Source: Lepas anatifera | Lineage: Eukaryota > Arthropoda > Thecostraca > Lepadidae | Assembly (NCBI GenBank): GCA_034440635.1 | Contig: JAOTON010002092.1 | Span: forward strand, 421,501 to 485,500 | Direction of reading: 5' to 3' | DNA: 64,000 bases | Part shown: in pieces, positions 22,351 through 33,567 of the stretch | Position numbering within the stretch: the stretch's first letter is position 1 | How the letters are laid out: each line of letters opens with the position of its first letter | Program-made: the position numbers and the translations under genes | Notes under the pieces: model-generated | Database searches by the model: none | What the model was told of the DNA's origin: nothing | Seen by the model: only the letters and a program-made list of their open reading frames with translations

Positions 22351-22874
22351 TCAGCTCAAGGGGCACTAAAACAGCTAATAGGGCACCAGGTAAGCTCGGA
22401 GGCATCAGGCTAACTCAGAGAGCATTATATAGTTTCAGAAGGCACAATCATTTTCTCAGGGGGGCACCAGATTGATTACACGGGCATCAGATCAGCTCAT
22501 AGGGCACATGATCAGCTCCAGGGGTCAAGACCAGCGCTCAGGGGGCACCAGATGAGCTCAAGGGGCACCAGATTAGCTCTGCCCGTACGATTATTGGCCA
22601 CGATGAGGCATTATCTGGAAACGGATTACGTGCCTTTACTCTTCCCGGGTGCTTGGAAAGGCGACAGAATGCCCCAACTGACCAAAAGGCACTTAATTGT
22701 CAAACAATAGTTTAAATCGCTAAATGCAGTCTAGTTCCATCTAGGCTCAACGGTGTAGGGCACTAAATTTCGAGCAGCACGGCCCAAAGAGGGTACACCA
22801 CCTGGCAATCAAAAGGGCACCCCTGCACCGATTGGGGGCACGTGCCCCCTGTGCCCCCCCTGGCTGCGCCCCTG
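22351..22874 (+). repeat. Minisatellite unit plus end segment, copy 3
   Basis: Array units (to about 22575), then the CGATGAGGCATTA ... GGCAATCAAAAGGGCACC block, then GGGGGCACGTGCCCCC and the TGGCTGCGCCCCTG terminus that closes the 22.4-kb insertion. Confidence 0.85.
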
Positions 22875-23282
22875 CGTCTCAGGCTGGAAGTGCCCAAATT
22901 GTTAGCAAGAACATGATGCCTGCAAGAAGCTTGGCATTTGGTGACTGCCGCCAGTGTTAATAATGCACTTTAAACGGCTCACAACAGCGTTAGAACACTG
23001 CGTAAGGCACGCGATCATGTCTCCTTCCCTCTCAGCGACCTGGACCTCAGCTGGATGGCCACCGGGCCCCGGCAGATCTCTAGCGGCCTTGTTTAGGACT
23101 TGTACGCAGTTGTAGAACACCACGGCAGCGCCCAATCCGGCCACTACACTGCCTTCTGCGGGAACCAGCCGGAGGCTCGATGGTTTCACATCAATGACGC
23201 CTCCGTCAAGGAAGTGCCGGCCGAGAAAGTGAAGGAGGCATCAGCATACGTGCTCTGTTACAACGTAAAAAATGTCCCCTAA
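22875..23282 (+). pseudogene. USP8-like ubiquitin hydrolase pseudogene, 3' part
   Basis: Continues the domain begun at 1-485: VSGWKCPNC (second zinc-ribbon pair), stop TAG 22903-22905, QEHDACKKLGIW, stop TGA 22942-22944 (usually Lys/Arg), LPPVLIMHFKRL, a frameshift near 22987, VSFPLSDLDLSWMATGPR, stop TAG 23094-23096 at the place of the usual Tyr, then DLYAVVEHHGSAQSGHYTAFC with the catalytic-His box, ARWFHINDASV and AYVLCYN. The ending TAA is 23280-23282. Three stops and a shift show loss of function, and no introns interrupt it. Joining GDIVS (485) to GWKC restores one continuous family alignment. Confidence 0.9.
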
Positions 23283-23343
23283 TTGTCTCCCGTCTGCAGC
23301 CACAGCATCTGACCGTGGCTTGTCATGTTTTTCCAATCTTCTT

Positions 23344-23379
23344 CCAATCTATTAGCTTCAATGGAAGCTAATAGATTGG
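23344..23379. repeat. Perfect 16-bp stem hairpin
   Basis: CCAATCTATTAGCTTC, loop AATG, GAAGCTAATAGATTGG, 62 bp after the USP-like stop. Could be a small foldback; there is no poly-T tract, so not a pol III terminator. Confidence 0.6.
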
Positions 23380-24275
23380 TTATTGTCGTGTTAGATTGTT
23401 AGTATATCGTGTTTATTGACATTCATGGAAATATAATGAAAATATATATGATATAAAGAAAACAATTTGCTCAGTGCTCCCACCCAGCTTCGTACTCGCG
23501 ACCTATTGCGTACCAAGCGCGCGCTCTACCAGTTGCGCTGCGGTGACAGGTGCGCAGCCGCCCGCTGGGGAAGGGAGGGGTCGATGGTGGCCTGACATCG
23601 TGCCAGTTTTTTCTCTCCTTTGTGAATGTTTCTGTGGACATTGTAAAACTGACTCGGGAACCCAAAATAAAACTGATGAAGCTTTGAGATGCTTGATAGT
23701 TTGTTACTGGACCGCCCGAAATTGCAATCTGGAGACCTCCCAAACATTTAATGTTAATGGGACGGAGGTTTTAGCAAGCCCGTGCTGCCAACCAACTTCG
23801 ATAGGGGCTGGTACATGCATAATCAGATTAAGCTGTGTGCCGGCAGATGGAATCCTGGACACTGTGGTCTCCCAGAACTCTCAGAATGGGCACCAGGCCT
23901 GCAGCGGGAGGTCGGAGACAGTGCGTGCGACTGAGGACAACGACGCCAACCACACCCTCACACGCGCCATACAGAGGTAGGTGATTCATATTTGGAGCTA
24001 TTGGGCGCGATAAAAAAGTGCCAGCTACCCTCAACTCCTCCGTTCCATATCTCTTGCTTTATCATGTTCAGCCCCACGTTTTGATCAAATTCCAAGCATT
24101 TCAAAATTAATCCCACAAAAATGATGCCATAAATAAAGTATTTCCCTTTTGACCCAAAAATTGTGTTCCCACACTTAGATCATGGTCACGGTCAGTTTTG
24201 GGCCGAACATCTTCCCTGATCTGCATGTGGGAGGGGCCGTATCCCCTGTTCCTCCTTCGATCCTTCTGTTCTCCC
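23380..24275. other. Unassigned region with a SINE-head relic
   Basis: The minus strand at 23478-23552 reads like a tRNA-derived head (AACTGGTAGAGCGCGCGCTT, GGTCGCGAGTACGAAGC) but its T-stem does not pair. A 168-codon plus-strand frame (23474-23980) crosses it and shows no family motif; a CAGAG/GTAGGT donor-like site at 23976 is isolated. Confidence 0.4.
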
Positions 24276-25985
24276 ACGATCCGTTTTTCCACTGGTAGGG
24301 CGTAGGGGATCTTTAGGCTGTTTCTAACAAGTAAACAATTAGTTTTGAAAGCCATTTCCGACGAAATCAATTGGAATAATGTCATAACTGATACCAACTA
24401 AAATGTGCTAGTAGTGCTGTCAACTGCAATAGAACATGTTAGTATTTCTGCGGCGAAGTCACTTCAGTGTGACTGCTGTGTTGACTTGTTTGTTGTAGGG
24501 TAAAGGTTTTTTTTAGTGTAGAAGACAGGTGTAGAAGACAGGTGTTATTTCTTGTCTTCCTATGTTTATAGAACGAGGGAAAAGACGCGGAACTATTTTC
24601 TCGTGGCTATTGTGCACTGAGATGGGATCAGGAGGTATTTCCTGTACTCAGTGAAATCATATTGCTAATATAGGTGCCTTCTTCCGGGCAGTATCTGGCC
24701 ATGGTTCACCTAGGGCTGTAGAATATTGGACGGTATTGCCAACATCTGACCGTTTTAACAAATGTTAAAATAATCTAAAAAAATGAGGGGTTAAAATATT
24801 CAGATGTTTAGAACAATTACTCAAAATGTACTTCAGACCATCACTGTTGAAGTGAAATGAAGGCGTAGTGAGTGAAATGCAGTGCTGGAAGGGAAGATAG
24901 TTTCCTGCTGTCCATGCAAGCCTCAGGAAGACATCCATTTCAGCTGTACCATGGTGAGGCCGAACAGCCTCAAGGCTGGTCACCAGGATGTTGCTTAGCT
25001 GAGGGCTGCGGAGAAGGTCAACCACTACAGGCAGGGATCTGGCAAGGCGCACCAGTCTGGTACTTTGTCTAAAGATTCTCTGATATTACTTTAAGCTCAA
25101 TTTTCCCAGTGCACTCCAATTATGTTTTAAATAATTACTTTCAAGGGTACACAAATTATGTTAAGTGCTGCAACTGCTAATTTTTAAGGTCATTTGAAAT
25201 AATATTTCCTGCATTTTTGTGTTGCTGACTATTTAAAACTTCTAGTATAGAGAATACATTTCGGTAAATCATTATGTATTATGAGGGGCCGGGGTGGCCT
25301 AGTGGCTTCGTTGCCCGTCTACGGATCGGATAGCATGGATTAACATGGGTTCAATCCCCTCGGCGGGAAACCGCCTTCCGTGTCCGATCTGACCCGGTGG
25401 AGAGGATCCTTAAACACCCACGCCAATACTCCCTGTAATTGGGCAAGTGTGCCTGTTGGGAGTGGCCCTAATAAAAAATAAAACATTTTTATGGTTTGAT
25501 TGTACATATTTGTTTTTATGAACAAATATATTTACATTCTCAAACACCCCAGAGCACCAGGGGAACAGACTCCATCTATGCATTTTCTATAGATGCTCCA
25601 ACATATTGGGGGAGGACTTAAGTCTCCTAGCCCCACCTCCTTGCGTCCTCCTCCATATATTATTTTCTGAGGCCTGGGCTAATTACTTTAATGCCTGTTT
25701 CACATTCTGAAGTTAACATTGTAGGTTTTATGTTATATGGACATTGGTTTAAATTTTGGTTTGTAGTTTGTTATGAAGTGGATTAAAGTAGACTACTTTT
25801 GGTAGTACCTTTATCTTTTTTCTCTCTGGAAATAAGTAGCGCATGGGGTAACGTTCATGTTTGTATTGCTTTTCTTGAGATGTTTCCTATTGTAAGGTTA
25901 TTTGTTTAAATGTATATCTGCAATTGATTAATGGGAGTGGCAAAGTTCATGTAGGAGTTCATTTGATAAATTTTGATAGGCAAGC
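24276..25985 (-). repeat. Inverted duplicated unit, copy B (SINE-filled)
   Basis: Opposite-strand partner of copy A (2117-8872) without either LINE insertion. It instead carries a SINE (25285-25485) close to the point where copy A carries the 5.1-kb LINE. The conserved short frame here reads RLARSLPVVVDLLRSPQLSN on the minus strand (24765-25052), so both copies keep it partly open. Function unknown. Confidence 0.75.
25285..25485 (+). mobile_element. tRNA-derived SINE (second family)
   Basis: Head GGGGCCGGGGTGGCCTAGTG with A box TGGCCTAGTGG and B box GGGTTCAATCCC, a unique body, and an AATAAAAAATAAAA tail. No clear target repeat. Confidence 0.75.
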
Positions 25986-25988
25986 AAA

Positions 25989-26292
25989 TGTGACGGGGGC
26001 GCCGGGGTCGCGGGGCGCGTTGCTCGGTGCGAGTCGGGCTGTGGTCGTCGCCGCTGATGTTGTTATTGGTCCGGGCCGACCTCTCGGTGGTCCGCTGTGG
26101 CGACGGCTCGTGGTCGTGACCCGCTCGCTCACGATGGCGGCGACGTCGCGCCCGCTCCCAGCATCACACTAAATTTTATTAGAGAGAGGTCGTGCTCGTC
26201 GCGTGCGCGGTCGGGTGGCGGGCCGAGTTGACGGTGGGAAGTGGACAATGTCGGCTAGCTTGGCCGAGTCCTCCCGAGCCTGTGTCCCGACA
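25989..26292 (-). mobile_element. Possible LTR of a retrotransposon
   Basis: On the minus strand it starts TGTCGGGACACAGG, has AATAAA (TTTATT at 26175-26180 on +) in the middle and ends CCCCCGTCACA: a 304-bp TG...CA unit. A purine-rich GTTGAGTGGGAG precedes it, as a polypurine tract would. No gag or pol is seen in the adjoining 26.3-28 kb and no second copy is found, so this stays tentative. Confidence 0.35.
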
Positions 26293-28019
26293 CTCCCACT
26301 CAACACCCTTTGGTTCCAGGAAGGGGATACAGCTAGTGCCGAGCTTTGTAGCCCTCCCTGGTAGCAGGGGTCCCACCGCCTCACGATTTTGGGGGCCCGT
26401 TTAACCACCCGTACGCCAAGTATTACCCGCATAGAAGCGGCACCGAAACCGTCAATCCTCTCCCCGCCCCTTTAAACGCCCGCTAACTCTCTTATTTCCC
26501 TCGGACCTATCATAATAAGTTTACACCCCCCCTTTTTAACCGATTCTTCCATAGCTACCTTAACTACTTGCCCTTTCGTACCCTCCTGTCATGGTTCTCT
26601 GAGCTGCATTGACTTCTCGCCTCAAACATCGTCTATCTCGGTGGGCTATTTCCACGTACCAGGGGTCCAGTCTCTCTGGGAGCGGATTTGTTTTGCCTAC
26701 GCCAGCACTTTTCAGCTTCGTTAACCCCTAAATCAGTCCCCTATCTTAATACCCTCCTCCCCCTTTTTTCTGTCACGTCACCCGTTCCGGTGTGTGCTCT
26801 CACTGTCAGATCCGGAACGAATGCCCTCAGCAAACATTCTCACCACCGGGGCCTTACGCTAAGCATGCACTCACAAATCACCTTGACCTAGGGCCATTCT
26901 TTCTCGCGCCTCTCACTTGTTCTAAAAATTCTGAGCTCCCTCCCCAATTTCATATCCCTCCCGATGTTTCCGAGATCTGACGGCTAGAGCCCCGTCGGCC
27001 AACGCGAGCGGTATTTAGAAGGTTACACTCCTCCTATCCGTGATCGTGGTAGGGTCTTATTTAGTCGTGAAAGGGCGTGCATCGAGGATGACCGATTCGG
27101 CCCCATCTGAGCCCCATCAACCAATTAGGCCGGGCTGCACATCCCCCCCGGCAGAAAGAAGTGGGCGAATTCACCTGGGGCTATGCTTACGCTTTGCTAC
27201 CGTTTGCGAGCGCAACCGATGGAGGCGCGCGAGTGGTGGGATCCCCGGTCGGTCAGACCGGTACGACCCGCTACCTGCAGGCCGCTCTAAGGCACCAAAC
27301 GTTCCTCGTTCTATGGCCTGTCACTCACCCACCGCCAGCTACTCACGTGCACCCACACCGGCGGCCGGAGCTCCCCGGGCTTGGCTAGAGCCCAACAGGA
27401 GGTAACTCGGCTCCGCCCTTCCCCGATGATCCAGTGCTCCTCCTTCCCGCCTCATTTTCTCCCTAAACAGAAACTTACTCAAACGCTGGCTGCGTCAAAT
27501 CCCGCCCGCACGGACCATGCTAGTGGATGCGTCGCTGAGCCGTTTCCCCTAGGGCTTGGAGGTCACGGACATGGGACCACCAGAATGACCGAGTTCCGGC
27601 TTTTAATTTTACTAGCCTGCGGGCGTTCACGCCCTAGTCTACTCGCAAACAACTTCCTACCGTGGGAAGCCTCCCTAGGCTCGGTCCTCCCTCGGACCCT
27701 ACCCGCCCACGAGTCCCACACTGACCGCCCGTCCCTCTCATCGGCTCCTCCATGGCCCAGCCAGAGCCATGAGTCAACGCCTGCCACGCCCTTTCCGGCT
27801 AGGCTATCCCACAAATTGACAGCGTACCCCCCGTCACGAAAAAACTTCCTCCGTCACGGCGGAGCCCGCCTGATCCTCTTATCTTCATTGTTTCGGCCTG
27901 GTAAGTGTGCAACAAAACGACTGACAGCAATCTCCGACGTCCCACGTTCTCTTTTTTGTGCGATCGGTGCTCCGTGGTTCAGACCAGAAGGTTCCGGCAG
28001 CGGACAGCGTAGCCAGAGG
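26293..28019. other. GC-rich unassigned region
   Basis: Several open frames, the longest 226 codons at 27381-28061 (+). None shows a domain, and their Pro/Ser/Arg-rich content follows from GC richness. If 25989-26292 is a 3' LTR, this would be the interior of that element, but no RT, integrase or zinc-knuckle motif is visible on either strand. Confidence 0.4.
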
Positions 28020-28420
28020 GAGCCTGTAGGCTCGAAGGCTAGAAGGATATTACCGGGTTAGTAAGACGGGCGGGTGAAGTGATGTAGAGTGAAGGTCGGT
28101 TCAAGGGCAATCACAGTGCACGTTTCGGCGCCTCCGTGACCCCCAGGAAGAGGAGAGCCGCCATAATCCTCTTCCGGGACCAATGGCCCGAAGGTTAAGA
28201 TAGTACCGGGTTCTAGACGGGGGGAGAAGTGATGGAGTAAAGTCGGTTCAAGGGCAATCACATGCACGCTTCGGCGCCTCGTGACCCCAGAAGAGGAGAG
28301 CCGGCCTGACTTATTTAGCCAATGGGCCCGAAGGCTGAAGGATATACCGTTGCTAAGACAGGCGGGTGAGGGATGAGAGGAAGGTCGGTTGGGCAATCAA
28401 GTGCACGTTGGTCTCGTGGC
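28020..28420 (+). repeat. 157-bp tandem repeat, left block
   Basis: About 2.5 diverged units containing GGTCGGTTCAAGGGCAATCA, CTTCGGCGCCTC, GGAAGAGGAGAGCC and GGGCCCGAAGGCT. Same unit as at 29342-29880 but with more deletions. Confidence 0.85.
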
Positions 28421-29341
28421 TTTGTTCAAGGCGACTTGCGTCGTACTCGGTCGCAGTGACGTCAGGGACCTCTTCAGCTCCGCCCACGAGCCCATAACGT
28501 CACCGCCACGTACTGCAAGTTGAACACTTCTGCGCTCTTTTTTGTCGACAAAACTGACGCTATTGTGCCAATAACCGCTTCACTTTTCGTACTCGTGATT
28601 TTGAATTAGTTGTAGTGTTGTGTTGATTGTTTATGGCATGGTGGTTTTTACTGCTTTGCTACAACAGAGGTGGGGAGGGGGGGCGACTTAGTATAACGAT
28701 ATTTAATGGAGCTCATACACGAAGTAATCAGGGATGAGGTGAGCGGTGAAGAGCAATGGACATTGACATTCTGATTGTGTAGGTCAGTATCCTACCACTT
28801 TTCCATCATCAATAAGTGCAATTACCATATTTTGCTGTCATCTTTGAATATATTTTCCCGGCAGAATCTATCATTATAGCATGTGCCAGTCTGCAAAGTA
28901 TGGCAACTGGCTACAGGCTGCACAAACAGAAGCCATACCACGTTCATAAACCTTCCAACATTCTGCTGCGGATCTTATTTACTGTAGCTCCCATGGCGGT
29001 GTTCATCACCGCATCCATATTCTCTTCTAATCGGCGCTACGAGGTTACAAATTCTTGTCAATAACAGACGCTCGTTTTTTGTGCCGTTTTTTCCTTCACA
29101 AACTTCTAACTTCCCAGCGAACAGTTTATTTTGTCTATGTGCGCCATATCAACTGCCATCGGTTCTGCGTCTCCCGTTTCAGCGACGCAGAAGGTCGCAG
29201 GTTCTCGGTCTTTGATCTCAAGGGATGACGTCATCAGAACAAGACCGTTTCAGAAGCTCCGCCCACATGCTCGCATCTGATTGGTTGGACGCAGAAAAAC
29301 GCCGCGTCCTAAATAGTCGCAAGCCGCCGTGAACTCTGCCT
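28421..29341. mobile_element. Insert within the 157-bp array, promoter-like
   Basis: Separates the two blocks of the 157-bp repeat, so it probably inserted into the array. Weak inverted ends: TTCAAGGCGACTTGCG near 28428 and TTCACGGCGGCTTGCG reading inward from 29333. It holds two copies of the pair TGACGTCA then CTCCGCCCAC (28457-28464 with 28478-28487; 29226-29233 with 29257-29266) and an inverted CCAAT (ATTGG, 29280). A lone MITE terminus sits at 28888-28905. No coding sequence. Confidence 0.45.
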
Positions 29342-29880
29342 AGGAAGAGGAGAGCCGTCCTGACTCTCTTTCGGGAGCCAATGGGCCCGAAGGCTAGAAG
29401 GATAGTGCCGGGTTACTGAGACGGGCGGGCGAGGTGATGTAGAGTAAAGGTCGGTTCAAGGGCAATCACAATGCACGCTTCGGCGCCTCCGTGACCCCAG
29501 GAAGAGGAGAGCTGGCCTGACTCTTTCGGGAGCCAATGGGCCCGAAGGCTAGAAGGATAGTACCGGGTTGCTAAGACAGGCGGGTGAGGTGATGTAGAGT
29601 GAAGGTCGGTTCAAGGGCAATCACAGTGCACGTTTCGGCGCCTCCGTGACCCCCAGGAAGAGGAGAGCCGTCCTGACTCTCTTTCGGGAGCCAATGGGCC
29701 CGAAGGCTGGAAGGATAGTACCGGGTTAGTAAGACGGGCGGATGAGGTGATGTAGAGTAAAGGTCGGTTCAAGGGCAATCACAGTGCACGTTTCGGCGCC
29801 TCCGTGACCCCCAGGAAGAGGAGAGCCGTCCTGACTCTCTTTCGGGAGCCAATGGGCTCGAAGGCTAGAAGGATAGAAAA
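29342..29880 (+). repeat. 157-bp tandem repeat, right block
   Basis: Units begin with AGGAAGAGGAGAGC at 29342, 29499, 29655 and 29813 (spacing 157, 156, 158), over 90% alike by eye. The element contains a B-box-like GGTTCAAGGGC but no matching A box. No rRNA or tRNA identity recognised. Confidence 0.9.
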
Positions 29881-30599
29881 GGCGCGACCACGGCACATAG
29901 GATAGTGTTTTAATAATCCTTGCGTCTTTATTGCAATACGCCATGCGCGATTGAGAGGAGGAAATGGTGTTGGGGAGCTTGGTCCGAACCACGTTGCAAG
30001 ACTGTGCTGCTTTGACAGCCCTTCTGCCCTTGCTTGGAACCCTTTGGAGGCATATGGGCGTCTCCAAATGCTATTCGCGGTTTTGAGTGCGCTTCACCCT
30101 ATCTTGAGCGGCATGTTTGCGTAAGGTTGTAGGCTCATCCACACCTACCCCAAAACTTCTTAAAACTGCACCGATAGGTACTCTAATAATTATGGCGCGT
30201 GCCCGGACCCGCCAGTCACCCCCTTTCGTGCCCGCGAGAGAAATCCTAAATCCGTCGCTGCCACCCACCGAATCCCGTCGTAAGGATCTACTGCGGTCCT
30301 GGTTTCCCGACAGGCGCACAAGCCCCTCCCTTCCTGCCTGTATGCGCCAATGGGGGCCCGCCCGGCCCCCGGAGAGGCGGGACTTATCCCTCTGACATGG
30401 CGGCGCATGCGCCCACTCAATCATATCTTAACTACGGCACCGTGGTCCTCGCAGACAAGGACTTCATATATTTAGTTTACGGCTTGAATTGCCCGACCTA
30501 ATTTATTTTGCCCTGCACATCCCACTTGCAACTGGGTTGAGGCAAATGGACTATTCTAAAACGCTCGGTCCCAACAGCCAGCATTCAAAAAAAAATCAG
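29881..30599. other. Unassigned, GC-rich
   Basis: Overlapping open frames on both strands around 30070-30424 (up to 117 codons) show no motif. Nothing else identified. Confidence 0.4.
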
Positions 30600-31780
30600 A
30601 CAACCAATGTTGCGTCTTTGTTTTGCATAAAAGGGAAAACGCTCCAGAGCTCTTGAACTTAGCACGTGCGCCGAAGATTGGTTTGTAAGCTTAAGCCTTG
30701 GCTTCTACTATTTAAGATCATATTTACTTTGCTTTGCATCTATTTAGAAAGCTCCGAGCCCTCGGCCCTGACAAAATAGGTGCAATTAAAAAAACGAATC
30801 AAACAAAGAGGCAAGCCTGCTTGCCTACGACTGGGTCGGAACAAAATCGGAACTTATAAAACACTCGATCCAAACGGCAGCATTCTGAAACCTGCTTTTG
30901 AAAGCTTAAGCCCAGTGCTCCGTCTATTAAGATGAGAATTGCATTGCGTTGTGGCTATTTAGAAGGGTGCAAGCTTTCTTGCCTTCGACCGGGTCGGGAC
31001 AAAATCAAAACTTTTAGCACACCCGATCCAAACGGCAAATATTCTAGAAGGGCAGGCTAAAATTATTACATTTTCGAGGAGGCCAAACGAAAAAAGCGAT
31101 GCCCCGGAGCCTTTATACTCAGGAATAGCACTGAAGATTGGCTTTTGAAAGCTTAAGCCCAAGCTTCCGCTAATTAAGACAAATTTGTCTTCGCATGCCA
31201 GTTATTTAGAAAGCTCCGATCCCCAGGCTTTGACTTATTAGGTGCCATTATAAAATCGGTACGAGAAAAATGCTGCGTTTTTGGATACTTAAACCCAAAC
31301 CTCGACTTTTAAGACGAAAATGTATTTTGCATTGGAACCGTGCATAAAGCTTCGAGCTCCAGACCCTGACATAATAGATGCTATTAAAATACCGAAACCA
31401 AAATAAGGGAGCAATCCTTTTTGCTTTCACCCGGGTCGAGACAAAATCGGAACTTATAAGACACTCGATCCAAACCCAAGCATTCTGAAATTGGTTTTTG
31501 AAAGCTTAAGCCCGAGCTTCGTCTATTTAAGATGATAATTGCATTGTGTTGCAACCCTTGAGGGGGCTCCGAGCCCCAAGCATCGACATAATAGATGCGA
31601 GTATAAAATCAGAACGACAAAAGATCGGTATTGAATGCTTAAATCCAAACTTCGGCTATTAAGATGAGACTTGGCTTTGCGTTGCAGCTATTTAGAGAGC
31701 TCCAGGCCCCAGGCCCTGACAAAATAGATGCAAATATAAAAAAGAAGAGCAAACGCAAAAAAACATAACGCTGCTTATCA
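30600..31780 (+). repeat. Degenerate satellite-like block
   Basis: GAAAGCTTAAGCCC-type boxes at about 30688, 30900, 31148, 31285, 31500 and 31637 alternate with AGAAAGCTCCGAGCCCC-type boxes; spacing alternates between roughly 137 and 212-248 bp. TCTATTTAAGATGA and CACTCGATCCAAAC also recur. Old, diverged tandem repeat of two unit lengths. Confidence 0.7.
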
Positions 31781-33567
31781 TACTGGCTTTAAAACGGATT
31801 AAAACTATGAAGCGGCGAGAATTCGTCCCTCTGTTAGCGATCCTATTGTTTATGCACAAGTACTACTTGGCGACAAAATTTGGCCAAACTTTAATGCGTG
31901 ATTATTACAGCCCGATTCGGTGTGGCGGCGCGGGAGAGTATGGGCCAGCTAGAGGACAATTTTTACTTACAGCTCGTGGAAATTTCTCGTCGTGTGGTTA
32001 GGTCAACATCGTAATGGTCCTGATTGGCCCCGCCCATTGCTGATCATGAGGTTCAACCGGAATTACGATCGAAAAAAGGGTGTGAACCAATTTGCTAACT
32101 CGTAGTATTTTTCCTGTAATGTTGTCCCATAACGGCGAAGAATGAGGGTGTTTGTTTTGTAATCGGCAAAAGGAAAGCCGTGATAACGAATGAATACTCG
32201 ACGTAATTACGGCAATGAGCTGCCCACCCCATTGCTCGACTGTCCCATTGCTTCTAGTAAGGCCCTCTGCAAGAAAAAGTTTTATTTCCCCTTTCATCAT
32301 TTTATTTACCTGACATTTCGCGCACCAAAAAGGAACGCTACAGTAATAGAAAACCCCTAACGCGGCAAAACTGAATTGGAATGCATATTTCCATCGTCTA
32401 AACATAGGTACGAATCTGAAAAAAATTCCATAGTCGTTGTGAGCCTAACGCGGCGCAAAAAAATAAACAAAATAACATGGCGACAAACCCCCCCCCACTT
32501 AAGCAAGTACATTTTTCAGACACGCTAAAATCGCACCGGAGACCCCCGTTCGTATGCACACACACTTATTAACCCCTGCCCGTCCCCGGGGCTTCATCCA
32601 TCCCCCTACCGGGTAGGCGCTCCAAAGCTCGACTCATTTTTTTTCAAAATGTAAAAATTTTGAGGGTGGGGGGAGGGGAGGTGTGTCAGACTGTTCCGCA
32701 TAGCGAACTCACTTGCTTGTTGGTGTCGCTCGCTCCCGGAGTGTCTGTCTGTCTCACACGCCGGCCCCTGACCGAATGCTTCTGTCCGACACGGCGGCCC
32801 CCGGCTGAATGCTGTCTCGTTCACATGCTGCTCCTTTCGTCTCCAATCAATCTATCTTCAACGCGGGCCTATGGTTCCCTGCGTCCGAGCCACTCCGGCT
32901 TCCACAACGCCCTCTCCTTGAATGCCTTCCTCCTCTCACCTCTCTCTCCTCCTCTCCTCGCAGCTGTCACCCCCGCTTTTCACGCCGGTGCCGTGGGGCC
33001 TTTCTATTGGCCGACGCGTTTCCGGGTACAAGCTGACCTGCTTTCTGTTTGCTGCCCGCGTCGGGAGGGCTACTCGGTCAGCGACTCTCTCACGCGTTGC
33101 TTGCGCCAGCGACGGCGGCTTCTCTCTCCGTAGCTCACAGTTGTTTTCGTGCGGACTGCTCTTTTCACGCTGCACCGCACGAGGGGCTCGTGCGCGGTTG
33201 TTTTGAATGGGGGGGAGAAAAATAGTGCCCAAAAGAATAATGAAAAGACAATAGCTAGGAGAGCCTTCTCGGCAGAGGTTTACAACGCACACCTAAACTT
33301 ACCCTCAACTTTCCCTGGGCTCCGGCGGTACATCACCGTCTGCGCCGCTTTCGTGGCGGCATATGCCCGTTTTCACACAAAAAACACTCATTCACTAACA
33401 CGCTGACACTTCAGGAAATTGGTTCCAGAACTATGAGAACAGTCAGCCTGCCCCCCCCCCTGTGTGCGCCGTACATAGTGTGCGATAGGTCTTCCAACAT
33501 TCAGCTTAAGAGTGATAAAAATACAGCCTATCCAGGGCTGTGGGTAAATTACTGAGAGAGGTCAATC
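31781..33567. other. Unassigned region
   Basis: A 64-codon plus frame at 31807 (MKRREFVPLLAILLF) and a 135-codon minus frame (31998-32405) have no convincing family. 32660-33210 is C/T- and CpG-rich. A purine tract (GGGGGGGAGAAAAA, about 33211) and TGGTTCCAGAAC (33419) might be LTR-retroelement parts, but no pairing LTRs were found. Confidence 0.35.

Larger units (their letters stand above)
486..22874. mobile_element. 22.4-kb composite insertion splitting the USP-like pseudogene
   Basis: The left end reads CAGGGGCGCA (488-497) and the right end TGCGCCCCTG (22865-22874), an exact 10-bp inverted repeat. Flanking target copies are CGTCTCAC (478-485) and CGTCTCAG (22875-22882), which match at 7 of 8 bases; two extra bases (TG) sit at the left join. 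An 8-bp duplication and a CAGGGGCG terminus fit the hAT superfamily. No hAT transposase is visible inside. The interior is a stack of later insertions (LINE, TTAA element, SINE, palindromic element) and expanded minisatellites, so the present size is mostly secondary growth. Alternative: two unrelated hAT-like fragments that happen to flank, but the shared target repeat and preserved USP frame argue against that. Confidence 0.7.

Noticed and set aside
23091..23097. TTTAG/GAC as the acceptor of a final USP exon
   Set aside because: The sequence just before it (FPLSDLDLSWMATGPR) is the expected USP segment in the same frame, so the TAG is a nonsense change, not an intron end.
23478..23552. tRNA gene on the minus strand
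   Set aside because: Anticodon-arm-like sequence is present but the T-stem does not pair and the acceptor ends do not match; more likely a SINE-head relic.
27381..28061. 226-codon frame as a protein gene
   Set aside because: Composition follows local GC richness, no domain is seen, and it runs into the 157-bp tandem repeat.
31807..32001. N-terminus of a Harbinger-type protein
   Set aside because: Only a few residues (KRREFVPLLAILLF) suggest it; the rest does not continue any family pattern.
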